A DNA stretch of 64,000 nucleotides from Antedon mediterranea (taxonomy: Eukaryota > Echinodermata > Crinoidea > Comatulida > Antedonidae), in the NCBI RefSeq assembly GCF_964355755.1, contig NC_092676.1, positions 22,860,288-22,924,287 of the forward strand, read 5' to 3'. The notes below the pieces were generated by a model. That model did not search any database, had not been told where the DNA came from, and saw only the letters and a list, made by a program, of their open reading frames with translations. Position numbers and translations under genes: made by a program. The stretch's first letter is position 1. Each line of letters opens with the position of its first letter. Shown in pieces: positions 15,101 through 26,300 of the stretch.

Positions 15101-15474
15101 TAAATATTATATGAATTTACTCTTGACATGATTTTCCTGTTACTCAAACTTGGTGACAAAAACAAGATACTTTTACAGCGCCATCAGCAGGCGTTTTTAT
15201 TTCCCGCTAGTGTAGGCATGGAACGCCATTTATGCCAACATGTTTTTTGTTTTTTTGTGTCTACGATTAATAAGCTGAATTACCGTCCAGGGCCTTGGTT
15301 AGACTAACACTTGCGTCACCACGGTCATACACAAAGCATTCTGAATTCTTAATTTATAATGTAACTTTTCTTCTTTCAGCATCAAGCTCATATTGTCAAG
15401 TTTTCAATCCATGCAGTACTAGCGGTAGTTTCTTGACGTGCACTCTTTCTGGTAACTGGTACACTTGTGTCTAA
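9150..15474 (+). CDS. Gene B: secreted EGF-array protein, 8 exons, 289 aa
   Basis: Exons: 9150-9210, 10764-10877, 11570-11698, 12152-12268, 13273-13398, 13798-13908, 14708-14824 and 15380-15474 (stop TAA at 15472). Exon 1 encodes a 20-residue signal peptide (MSSGLFLLVIAS...VAGQ) and ends in phase 1. The next six exons each encode one six-cysteine EGF domain and are class 1-1, in lengths of 111-129 nt. Typical words are NPCQNNGQC, SPCFNGGTC and CVCSNGYTGDTC. The last exon breaks off after the fourth cysteine (NWYTCV-stop). No transmembrane or anchor segment is seen, so the product should be a small secreted, disulphide-rich protein; its partner is unknown. The neighbour downstream, gene C, has the same plan. 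The 9150 exon could instead be an alternative first exon of a Reeler-EGF gene that begins at 61. Confidence 0.85.
9283..9641. mobile_element. CGCAACGCAA / TTGCGTTGCG inverted-repeat element in gene B intron 1
   Basis: The left flank is rich in CAACGCAAACGACG words and the right flank in ACGTTGCGTCGCTTACG, roughly inverted relative to each other. It belongs to the family seen at 15916, 17846, 31749 and 42606. The centre contains CAACAACATATG direct repeats and a G-rich tract. Confidence 0.5.
9859..9997. repeat. Inverted repeat with ~53-bp arms
   Basis: Arm 9859-9911 and arm 9945-9997 are near-perfect reverse complements with core AAGCCATGATTCAACGTTTC. They are separated by about 33 bp. The structure resembles a small foldback/MITE in gene B intron 1. 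Confidence 0.8.
10973..11304 (+). mobile_element. MITE-like repeat, TTAAAGATRTATT family, copy 2
   Basis: The termini are TTAAAGATGTATTATCC and GGGGACAATACATCTTTAA, an inverted pair of about 17 bp. It shares internal sequence with 6524-6770 and, inverted, with 61745-61945. It lies in gene B intron 2 and encodes nothing obvious. Confidence 0.75.
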
Positions 15475-15494
15475 TCAGTGTAACGTTTGTGGAG
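15380..15494 (+). CDS. Gene B terminal exon: EGF cut by an in-frame TAA, donor retained
   Basis: From the acceptor TTTCAG the frame gives SSYCQVFNPC...FLTC...NWYTCV, then TAA at 15472-15474. A strong donor GTAAGT begins at 15495. The acceptor-to-donor interval is 115 nt, one base more than a multiple of three, while every other EGF exon of the cluster is a multiple of three. Past the stop, the +1 frame reads SNQCNVCG and ends in phase 1, supplying the missing cysteines five and six. This looks like an EGF exon frameshifted by one base, with the truncation now serving as the C-terminus. Confidence 0.75.
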
Positions 15495-15578
15495 GTAAGT
15501 TTGTTTACTCAAAATCGTCACTGATTAGCTCCAATCAGTGCACTATGAATTTAAAGATTCGATTCAATTTGTATTTAA

Positions 15579-15584
15579 AATAAA
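15579..15584 (+). terminator. Candidate poly(A) signal AATAAA, gene B
   Basis: This is the first AATAAA after the gene B stop, about 105 nt downstream. It applies only if the donor at 15495 is not used. AT-rich DNA makes chance matches common. Confidence 0.3.
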
Positions 15585-15915
15585 TTTATTTCTTAAAATG
15601 AAAACATATAAAAAATTAAACTATACTGTACAATTTCTATGAAAATATCATGCATTTTAAAAAGTATAATTTGGTAATTAAAACAGAATGAAGATTGAAA
15701 AAAGAGGAAACAGTTGGATCATTTAAAAATTAATATTTGTTACGCTTTTCATAGTTATTAAATCATTATTGATTATAAATATATATTTTTATTTTCTAGA
15801 CTCGTCAATTAATTCGGATTGATACAGTAATACTTACGGTGGTTATATTAAACAATTTATTATACATTTAGTAGAATTCTAATAGTTTGAAGTGATACAG
15901 TGTAATTAATATTCT

Positions 15916-16033
15916 TAGGATTGTTTCACACGAGAGACTCAACGCAAGGATGTAGAGTTGACCAAGCGACATTTGAATAACCCATCGCTTGTGATTGGTT
16001 ACATCCTTATGTTGCGTCTCCAGAACGATCCAA
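15916..16033. mobile_element. CGCAAGGATGTA-type inverted-repeat element
   Basis: The left arm GAGACTCAACGCAAGGATGTA pairs with the right arm TACATCCTTATGTTGCGTCTC. The centre carries ATCGCTTGTGATTGGT, also found in the copies at 17.9 and 31.8 kb. Confidence 0.65.
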
Positions 16034-16920
16034 GTATTAGAAACGTATAGCATCACATAACAGTGTTTACTTTTAATATTACATTTTATGATAAATATAA
16101 TGTTTATAGTATTTTTGTATTTCTCTATAATGGTGAGTTCGTAAAATAAGTAAAGACAAATAGTTAATAATGGTAATTTCCAGCAGAACTTTACATGTAC
16201 AACCCAAATACCTGTTTACAAGGTTTCTCCGAATGCCTAGCGTGTTATACTCGAGAATCAGCTTTTATGTAAAGCATCCAACAGCAAAATGTACGTAGCT
16301 GGTTGTAGGCCTCCTGGCCTAGTGTAAATGTACAATGAAGAGCCGTCTCGGTTGATTGGTCAGATCAGTCACGTTTTGTACAGACGCGAATATAGAGTCC
16401 GCTTTAAACTAGTTCTAACTAGTTGTAACTATTTTCAACCAGTACGGAAGCATTACATTATCTTGTTAGAGTCACCATCTGAACACCATTATCATTAAAA
16501 TTAGTTAACATTTAACTTATATTTTGTATACGTATCGATAACAAATGTCGTTTTTTAAATAAAGGAAATTATAACATTAAGAAAATGTGTAATTAACATC
16601 ATTGTTCTCTTTTCATAGTGTTTAATATACATTACAAAACTAACAATATTCCTACAATAAGGAAGGATTAAACTAATGAAATTAAATCACATTTCCAATT
16701 ACAAATATTTGTAGAAATATGAAAATATTCTAAGCGGTAAATATTGAGGAGCATAAGTGACCATTTAAAAATTTAAATCATTTTACTGAAGTTACTATAT
16801 TATTTGGTTTACTCTTTCTGTGTATACAATATTTAGCAAGCTTGTTTTGAGGTAATCGTACCCACACACATAACATTGAAAATCATACGTTATTGCATTA
16901 AAACATATACAGTATTTGGT

Positions 16921-17833
16921 ATTATATAACACCTAAATAAATTCCTGTCATTTGATTGGACGATTGTGGGTCACATGGCGTGCAATAGTACGCACTATTA
17001 AACGATCGTTTAATAGTACTTTTTGAAACATTTCTGTGTACGAAAAAAAAAACGTCTCGCGGATGAAAAAAAATCTAGTACACAAATTATCCTATGATAT
17101 GGCTCTGTACTGTGAAATACAAAAGCGCCACCTGTCGTCTGGTCTCAGTTTCATTTGTAAACACCACCGCGAGATATGCAACAGCATGCAGATATTTGTG
17201 TACGATTTGGACATTATGTACTAATTTCATTCAAAAAGGCATTTAAATTAGCTTTAGATCGTTTTTAGGATTTTGATTAATTAATGGGGACATCCCTACA
17301 AGACGTGGAATTGTTGGAAAAACCATAATTAGCTTAGATAAGTTCCAATTGTCTGTCGAAGTTTTGCCTTTCAGCCAAGCTAGGTCTAGCCTCTCTAGGC
17401 CATGTTAGTATTAGGCTAGGCCTAGCCTAGGCGTTTTAGCCTTGCTAGGCCTAGGATTGTTTGGTCGTTTGTTGACATAATTAACACAAAAGTAGGTGTG
17501 TTTACGAAATCCATATAAATATAACATTTAATATAAAATTATTAAAAACCAAATGTATTGTTACTGTTTTTAATCAATGTGTGTGAATGAAATGTAGTAA
17601 GCTTTGGCTAGGGCTACCTTTTATTTGATTCAAATAACTAGAATTTATTTAGATGTTATATAAAACAAATAATGAATGTTTTGTATTCGTGTAATGGTAC
17701 AAATAATGGCACTTGGTGAATGATGAAAGGTTATATCAACTCGGCGTTGCCTCGTTGATATAACATTTCATCATTCACCTCGTGCCATTATTTGTACCAT
17801 TACACTCATAAACATTCATTATTTGTATAATAT
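16921..17833. mobile_element. Long-hairpin non-autonomous DNA element, full copy
   Basis: The left end ATTATATAACACCTAAATAA matches copies at 54256 and 59448. The right part contains a large inverted repeat: 17655-17740 pairs with 17754-17833, with arms of about 80 bp and a loop of about 13 bp. Outermost bases are ATTATAYAA-type at both ends. The 59.4-kb copy lacks most of the middle, as expected of internally deleted derivatives. No transposase is seen. Confidence 0.7.
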
Positions 17834-17845
17834 GATAATTCCTAA

Positions 17846-18286
17846 ACATTGGTTCCCACTGGGACGTAACGCAAGGACGTAGATACAACGCAAGCCAGTT
17901 TACCATTGACGAGTAATCCATCGCTTGTGATTGGTCAATAAAGCGTGGTTTCCACTAGCGACGCAACGCAAGGACGTAACGCAACGCAAGTGAATTGACC
18001 AATCACAAGCGATGGCTTATTCGCTTGTGATTGGTCAATTCGCTTGCGTTGCGTTTACGTCCTTGCGTTACGTTCTAGTGGGAACCACGCTTTACTTAGG
18101 TTGCGCTTACATTCTTGCGTTGCGTTTTAGTGGAATTCTAGAATCTAAGCGTGGTCACAATAAGACGCAACGCAAGCGAGACCAATCACAAGCAACAGCT
18201 TGGATGATTTATCGTATAGTGATTGTTCAGTATACTTGCAGCACGCTTATGTCCTTGCATTGCGTCCTAGTGAGAACCAAGCTTTA
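17846..18286. mobile_element. Nested CGCAAGGACGTA inverted-repeat modules
   Basis: Several alternating copies of GACGTAACGCAAGGACGTA and its complement flank blocks of ATCGCTTGTGATTGGTCAAT. The outer ends TTCCCACTGGGACG and CTAGTGGGAACC form an inverted pair. This is best read as two or three insertions of one MITE family into each other. Open frames across it are by-products of the repeats. Confidence 0.7.
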
Positions 18287-18467
18287 AGTTTAATGATGAC
18301 AAAACACATACTAGAAAAAAAGTATCTAGGATTGCGTGTATTGAAGATATTTTGTTTAACAAGTTTTCAATATTGCAGTTTAGACTGACAAGTCCAAGCA
18401 ACAAAGGAATGAATACTGAACGTTAGCATCGTTAATTAGGCGTAAAAAAAAGGAATTCTTCAGTTAC

Positions 18468-18633
18468 CGTCTTGTCTACTTTATAAATTGCAAACTCGGC
18501 ACACACGGCCAAACCCTTGTTTATTTTCATCACTGCATACCATGGATCCAGCCAACCCAGCAAACAATTAAAACGTTCTTCGAATTTCGGAAATGTTGTT
18601 ATTATTTCAGTCTTGGGTACGGTAACAGTGGTT
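18468..18633 (-). CDS. Candidate minus-strand exon of an unidentified gene
   Basis: On the minus strand, a 166-nt open stretch lies between an acceptor-like CACCTTAG and a donor-like ACGGTAACT. It reads TTVTVPKTEIITTF..., then FNCLLGWLDPWYAVM, then AVCAEFAIYKVDKT, with mixed-hydrophobicity, non-repetitive composition unlike the AT-rich junk nearby. I do not recognise a family and see no partner exon. It could be an exon of a gene lying mostly elsewhere, or a fragment of a decayed gene or transposon. Confidence 0.3.
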
Positions 18634-18692
18634 CTAAGGTGCATTTAGCTTTTTGAACAGAACATTATCTATATAGAAACAGTAACATTAAT

Positions 18693-18841
18693 CTGGAGTT
18701 GTGGCTTGGTGGTTATGATGCTTAGCTACCAATCCAAGGGTCCGGGGTTAAGTCCTGTCATATGCCAGGATTTTTTGTCATGACAATTTGGAACTCCAGT
18801 CCCAAAGACTTGTTTGTCATGTTAACGAGATTTAAGAAGAA
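18693..18841 (+). mobile_element. tRNA-derived SINE-like copy, plus strand
   Basis: The head is CTGGAGTTGTGGCTTGGTGG and the downstream B-box-like word is GGGTTAAGTCCTGTC. The tail includes AACTCCAGTCCCAAAGACTT. It aligns along its length with the reverse complement of 7398-7517. Confidence 0.6.
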
Positions 18842-18925
18842 TAGTGATTGAATTTACTTGTGGTTATCCTTAGCAATTTGCCTAAAATGATAATAAAATA
18901 AAATATTTAAAAAAATGGGGTGTTC

Positions 18926-19222
18926 ATGCGAAAGAGATCATGCAGTCAGTGCTTCAGTGTATTAGCTATTATAGTATCCTTTTCTCTAGTTATTGGTTCT
19001 TGTAACAAACTAGAAGCTATCCACGCCACAGAGGGTACCCCAACTCCGGGGCAGTTACAGATACAGATTAACAATATTACAACCAGTACAATTGCAGTAT
19101 CTGTATACCCCATTATTTGTATTAAGCACACAAGTGGAGAATTTACACACAGTTTTAGCCACCATATTGGATCCAAGGTGGCGGATAATTTTATGTACTT
19201 TCTAATAAGTCTAATACAGTAG
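18926..19222 (+). CDS. Possible small secreted ORF, unidentified
   Basis: An unspliced ATG-initiated frame of 98 codons starts MRKRSCSQCFSVLAIIVSFS, a signal-peptide-like segment, followed by a polar stretch with NITTST. There is no domain I recognise. The opposite strand is open over nearly the same interval, and a near-palindrome around TTGGATCCAA lies inside, so it may be repeat-derived. Low confidence. Confidence 0.2.
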   Translation: MRKRSCSQCFSVLAIIVSFSLVIGSCNKLEAIHATEGTPTPGQLQIQINNITTSTIAVSVYPIICIKHTSGEFTHSFSHHIGSKVADNFMYFLISLIQ

Positions 19223-20284
19223 AGTGAATTGAAATGATTGAACAAACGACGCGGGTTTGGAACCTAGCCCATCCCAGCAGGTGATCACTTTGAACTTTGA
19301 ATTTACCAGACGATAATGATAGCTTAAATCGTTAGTTTAACTTTTTGATCTCCTGTCTTTTATTGTTCAACCAATTTTACGCTTTACGCACACATGTTTA
19401 GATTCACGATTGTGAGCAGCTGCAGTAACTCATGTAGTTTTGTATAAAGCCGGTGGTAGATGTAATCTACCGTGTAAACCCAACCTGTCTTTAGAAACGT
19501 ACTCATGTTTCTAGAATTAAATGTTGTGGGTAGACGGGGAATGCAACCGGATGTAACCAGTCCTCTGTTGTTTTCTGTCGGGACAGTCTAACCACTCTTC
19601 ACTGATCTAACATTTCAAAGTAAGAAACCCTCGGTAAATTTTAACTACATCGGTGAAACAATTTGTAATATTCTTCAAATCATTCGATTTATTTAATGTC
19701 ATCACATCAATTAGATTTTATACAAATTAAGCCAATCCAATAGTAACTAGGCCTACATGAGATGACGGTGAAAAATGATATGAATATTTTATTGCATACG
19801 TATTTGTAGCGTAGAAAAGGAAGTTAGGTATATATATTAAATTATTGGCTCTATTGGACACATCCAAACATTTAAACAATGATTGAAACTAATGATTTTG
19901 TTGCTCATAATTCAGTTTTTTTAAATATCGAGGCAAATAATGTTTGCATTTTGTTTAAATGTCCAATACATAAGATAAAATAACTGGTTTGATAAAATAA
20001 GTGTTTCTTAAATTGTCCCCACTAAAGCTCTGGTCTGATCTGCCTAATCAAATCTCAAAGAATTTACCATACAAAATAGTAATTCCTGTTATACGTTAAT
20101 AAGCAAAATGAAAACGAAAGGTGGGCTCCTAATTAAAAGTAAGCAACGTCTGAATATCTAATACCTAACTGATACCAATTATAAAACACACCTGACTGAC
20201 TTAGATGCATCAAATGTCAATTCAACGACAGATTACCGAGACCTTTTGTGTTTCATAGTATCTGGGCTAGAAAAGTTTTCTGTT

Positions 20285-20290
20285 TATAAA
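20285..20290 (+). promoter_or_regulatory. Candidate TATA box, gene C
   Basis: TTTATAAA lies about 100 nt upstream of the gene C start codon, a workable distance for a short 5' UTR. Position is the only support. Confidence 0.3.
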
Positions 20291-20386
20291 CACAACAATT
20301 AGGGAATCATTGACATACCGTATACACCTGTGAAGCGACAAGTAAGTGAAGACATTCCGGATTCAGTCTTGGCTTCTACCATCAAC

Positions 20387-23300
20387 ATGTTCTTGCAACC
20401 ACTGTTTGGTGTCATTTTGTTGTCCATTATTACAAATGTTAATGGCCAGGCTGGTAAGTTATAGCTTTTATTGTTTTTGATTGTAACAATGGAATCAAAT
20501 TTCTTAATGATATGGACAAAATCATGTATTAGGAAGCGTTGTTGAGCAACTTTTGTATAATCTCAAAACAATTAAAGTAAACTTAATGCTACTTTTACGG
20601 AGTTTTCTACTCATTAATAAAATTAATTAATTGCTGTAAAATCATTTTTTTTTCAATTAGTAATGCCGTTACGTCGAATTATAGTTGAGCTTTGAGGGTA
20701 ATATGCTCAGCTATCGATCCAAATGTCTATTCAAAATAAGATTTTGATTCTGACATTAAATGCAACCCCAACGATTCGCTAAATAAAGATCTTGTGTATG
20801 TTTGTTCTGTGAAGGAATATTGTTTTCACCTGTGTGCTGAATTGTTTGATGAGATTTTTTGTTCATTTTCTAATTCGTTCGTTTAATTATTTACTTTCTT
20901 AAAGTTTATATTAATATTGTCCAAAATATTATTATTGGCCTTGAATTTTGTTATGCAAAGTATATTTTTAATGAAAAATGTGATAATCCTGGTAAAATAT
21001 TTTAGTTACCATGCTTTAACCTTCTTTTTAAAGATATAAAATTAATGATAATGTAATTGGTCTTTTGGTAGTGGTATAGTCTAAACAATATAATTTCAAT
21101 TTTTTCAGTTTAACAAGTTATTAAAGTAGCCTATCCACTATTTAACAATTGTCTATGCATGCTTTAAAACGGGACTCTACAGCTCACTATGTCGGTCGGT
21201 TGGTCGGTAAACAGTAACTCAAATTTGAGCACGCTACTGCAGCCTTGTATATGGCCTTGTTTTTAGTCGCGTGGAAGCGACTCTATAGTTCACTATGTCG
21301 GTCGGTCGGTCGGTCGGTCGGTCTGTCGGTCTGTCGGTCCGGTATCACTATGCGTTTTATCGCTTTCTGACCTTATCTTGATATCAGTTTAATCTAGCTA
21401 AGTCAATTTTTCACAGTATATTCCTTATGGCCAGGAATCGATGTGGTTATGTTTTCACGGTGCGCAATAAAAAATTACGCGGTCTACGCACGATTTAACG
21501 AAATCACGTTTGTAATCATATCTTCACAACCATGAATCACAATTAAATAAAATTTGGTACTCATAAATTTCAGGGCATAAATCATCATATGGCAATACAA
21601 TTACGTGCGTAGCGCATGTAACGCATGCGTACGCGCGCTTAAAATTTTCTTAATTTATTTTCGACGAAATAAGAGTACGTTTCAGGCAATTTTAAGCGTT
21701 TACAAAATTGCCATGAGTGCGCAGATTTTTGTGCGCGCACTGCGCGTTAAATGTTGTTGCGCACTCTTTTTGCCTTATTTCTGTTTTCTTGACTTACTTT
21801 TCAACTCGAAATTACGTTATACGAGCACGTCAAAAGTGACAGGCTACGCACGTGTAAATTAAAAAAATATAACTGTTTTTAAACATTTCAACATTTTTAA
21901 ACATGTTCAGTAATTTCGGTCAGTTGGTAGGTTGGTCGGTCGGTCGGTAAACACTAAGCACATGACTGCAGCCATCTATATGGCCTTGTTTTTTTAGGTT
22001 CCTAGTTCGTATAAACGATACAATGAGTGTCACTTTTGAGGTTTTCTTTTGTTGATTTAAATACAAGTTTCATTATTTATTAGTATAATTATAATCTTTT
22101 AGATTCTTCTATTATAAACTAACTCAATATTATATTTATACACAAGGGAGTGTCAAAGTGCTGTGGTACTTAACATTCCAGCGTTTTGGCTCCATGTTAT
22201 GACTTCAGCAAAACCTAGTAAAAAAAATCAGCTATTTTCTATAGGCGATATTTCGTGCGAATCAAAATAATTTTTAGTATGCACCATTTTTGCATAGCTG
22301 TAATGTCATTCTTTTCGCGTGTCAGTCAAGTTGTTCTTGACAAGTAGAAATTGTTATTTTCTCAAAAGTCGAACAGAATTTCTTGCAGAAATGGTTTCGG
22401 CAAATGGAAAATATGACTATACATGCTCCAAATGCAGTTGGAAACAGGCTCGATTGAAACACTTTTCGCAAAAATGGCTTTAATTTTAGTGAATTCGCTG
22501 TTATTCAATTATTTGCTGTGAACCCTTGTTAGGTTTCAAATTTACTATTTGTTATTGAAACTTGATAAGATATTCTTTTATATAATTATATAATGAAGAA
22601 TAAGATACAGAGTTAAATAACACTTAACAAACGAACGAGACTTTATGATTTGTTATTGAAGCAGCAAATCTTATGAATGTTGATATTTGATATCATCATA
22701 CCTTTTATGGTTGAACTAATAATGAAGGGATATGAATTATATATAATTATTATTGTTATGTAACTTCTAAACAAATTAATAAAACTAACGAAAGCATTCT
22801 GTAATTTAATCTTCATGACGGTTCTTTTAAATTTTTAAATAAAAAATAAAACCATAAAAATGGTGCGATAATAATATAGATAATCCCTGTTTTGGGACAC
22901 CCTAATAAGGATAAGTTTTCCACTTCCAATTAATATTATTTATTTTGTACAACACATAAACAGAAGAAAGCCCTCAAATATGTCACCCTAACGCTAACAG
23001 AGGTTCTAATAAATAATATATAGTATATAGGATTTAATTTTTCTTAAAAAGCAGACAAGTGAATAAGAAAAGCAATTAAAGTATAAGTCTTAAAAGCCGA
23101 ATAATCAGATGATACGCTTTGCGTAATCTCTTCCAAAAGTAAGTTTCTATATAAACATTTTCGGTATTTGACATATTTCACGTATTTAAATGATGCAATA
23201 TCTATTGAAGAAGAGTAAAGTAGAACAAATGGCTTTCCAATAAATAGTATCTCACCGACCTAGAATTGTATTGGTTAGAGATACAATAGAAATACAAACG

Positions 23301-26300
23301 ATTATCTAAGGTTATAGGCAAATAGTAAAGTATCCAAAGAAAGAAAACAGTATTTTTTATTGATCTCTAGAAATTCATTTTCTCTAACTGATACAAAGCA
23401 GACAAATCTTTACAAATAATTAATTAATATGAATATACAATATTTTTTTTGAACGTTTTATATCAATACAAAATATTAAAAAAAAAATGAAAAAATATTG
23501 GGCAGCCACAAGTCCATGCATTTTCCTTATTGGCATCATTGGAAAGCTCTGGAATATACGAGGTGATTGTTTTTTTCTTAATTAGTATGGAAATTGATAC
23601 ATTGTAAAAATAGAGGAAGCCATTTTCTATGCTCGATGGTTTATGCTTTGTCAATAGATGTTTATTACTGTAGAAAATATATAAAAAAAGAGGATGGGTC
23701 AATCAATAGAGTTTTGTGACAGATATGCTTCCCATTATATATCATATTCCACATAGATAATTGAGATTCCAGAAGATATTGTCTAGGTAAAATGTCCATT
23801 GGAGCGCATGAGACGATTCACTCTTATGAATACAAATTATTCGTGGTTGTGAAGAATATAACAATGATGACTCTGGTATTGAGGACGAGTATACATATTT
23901 TTATTTTCAGTGGTCGGTATCGATATAGGCGTCCCGCTATCAAGTTCAACAAATTATGTTCAAATTATCCCTCTCCTCTGAAAAAGTTTTTAACTTGAAC
24001 AAATATTAATAAACAAAAAGATAATGAATGCTTCTATATTGTAAATAGTCAATTGAGTTTAAACGACGTGGGTTTTATAATGATGATAAAAAAAGTAAAA
24101 ACACTCTATTTAGGCGCACATTTTCCACTAGTTAAGCATGATTTTCATTTAAATTATTAGCCCGAATCAAAAGCTATTGTGCAAATCGAATAACAACAGA
24201 CACGCGATTGAAAAGAAAATTGCTTATTTAATCAAATAAATAGTCATTTTTAGGATTGTTTTTTCTGCGAAAATAGTAGGTTCGAATTAATGTATTCACC
24301 AATTCACCAATGTTCAACTGTATTCTAAGAAACAATAAGAGAATTGTGCATAAATGATCACAATGTTTTCTCATTCACGACGTAGACATAATTGCAAGAA
24401 CAAGTGGCATTTTCAAAAAAGTTGCTGTTTCGTATAAGGTTTTCACACGCTTTAAATACATAAAATAAAATGTCGGCTTCTTTTGTTTACAATACCCAAC
24501 TCCTTAATTATTAGTGACGTCATCGCTGTTCATCATCTCTCTATATTCATAACTAATTTCATAAATATAACTCTTCCTTTCAGCTTGTGGTGTAACAGAT
24601 GGAATTTGTCAGAATGGTGGTACGTGTATGAGCTCTGGCAATGCGTTTAAATGCGCATGTCCATCAGCGTACACAGGAAATTCCTGTACACAAAGTAAGT
24701 TTGGCCTGTGCCCTCGATGTTTCTTTTTTTTTGCGAGAAACAAAATGGTATGAAAACGAAATACATTATAACGTATTCTTGTTCGTTATTGATCATGCAA
24801 AATCTCAAAACCGTATTACGTTAACATTCAAACTCAATCACTATCCTAATGCACTATGTTGTATAGAACGAATCAAAAATAATAAACATTTGTATTTACA
24901 GGTGTGAATGTTCCATGTATTCAGAATTCAATTACTTGTAGTGGGAACGGACAATGTGTTAACTTTGGAATATCATATTATTGCGTGTGTAATGCTGGTT
25001 ACATCGGGTACAATTGCGAGGCATCGACCAGTGCAAGCATTATTGCTGATGGAAATGGTAGGAAGAAGATAATAGTTCTATTTGTATTTTTATTAAAGAA
25101 AAAGCATACACAAAGAAGCATAACGCTCACTAGTTGCATCGTTAAATTATTGTCAGAATTCACAATTTTCCAATCAGCAACACGATTAGATATTAATTGT
25201 ATTTTTAAGTGTTTTAGTTTGTTAAGTTGTCGTGATACTAACTAGATATATGTATTGCACGCCATGTGTGCCAATTATACACATTTTAAGTCTAAATGTC
25301 ATTTACAACCTACGCTATCATCAGCATTTATTTATTATAGTTTCTTGAATGTTCAATATTGATTAAAATAAATTCCCTTGAACAATTTACAATACAAAAT
25401 GTAAAACAACTAACATGTTATGATGTTAGAGTAAAGTTGTTTTTTTTAAATTGCAAACAACGTTTACAGATTAATATGTTTTTTCAAATGTCATCTTTTA
25501 TTATAATTTCTGATACAGACGCGTGTGGTCTTTCTCCTGGACTTTGTTCGAATGGTGGAACGTGTATCAATTCTGGAAACGCGTACAAGTGTAAATGCCC
25601 CGATAATTTCGTTGGCAATTGCGATATAGGTAAGTATGAATTCCTGACATGTGTATATCCAACACTCTTTACTGTGCACCAATTGTAACATCTTCTATCT
25701 GCACGTATAGCAATGAGTACGTGCAGAGCAACCTGTAATCTCTCTATTCCATGACGAGACGCAAGACGGTAATCGCTTCATACCGAATCAACGAAACAAC
25801 TAAGTATTCAATTGTTCTAATTATACCTTACAGACGATCCAGATGCACCTTGCGCATCGAATCCTTGTCTTAATGGAGGAACATGCATGAACGTCTTGAC
25901 ATCATTCACCTGTACCTGTTCCAGCTCATTTACTGGTTTATTGTGTGAAACTTCAGTACTTGGTGAGATAATTATCTTGAATTTATGCTTTATATTATTT
26001 ACTCTGAAAAATTAATTTATATCATCCTTTTCTTTAAATAATTATTTTATTGTAATTTCTGATACAGATAATTGCGGTTTGAATCCTGGAATCTGTTTGA
26101 ATGGAGGAACATGTATAAACTCCGGAAACGCTAACAAATGCAAATGTCCTGATAACTATATTGGAACTATTTGTGAAACAGGTATGAATACAATGATCTC
26201 ACAAGTTACAAGTTTAAAATGCCACTAACACTCGAAAACGACTCTACGTGCTGTACAGTTAGACATTGTAAACACGTTATTACTTTTCCAAGTAGTATAT

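Larger units (their letters stand above)
15495..20386. other. Spacer between gene B and gene C
   Basis: No further EGF exon is visible. The stretch holds repeat copies (15916-16033, 16921-17833, 17846-18286), a SINE (18693-18841), two uncertain coding candidates (18468-18633 minus; 18926-19222 plus) and a cluster of TAGGCCT words near 17377-17455. Confidence 0.6.

Noticed and set aside
15380-15451. Alternative gene B terminal donor GTAACT at 15452
   Set aside because: In phase but would remove the NWYTC part of the EGF and has no visible downstream exon to join; kept only as a possibility.
18012-18388. Overlapping frames of 91 and 62 codons
   Set aside because: Formed by the nested CGCAAGGACGTA inverted repeats.
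21605-21862. 85-codon frame
   Set aside because: Lies wholly within the dispersed GTCGG element; the matching region of the 43-kb copy is non-coding too.
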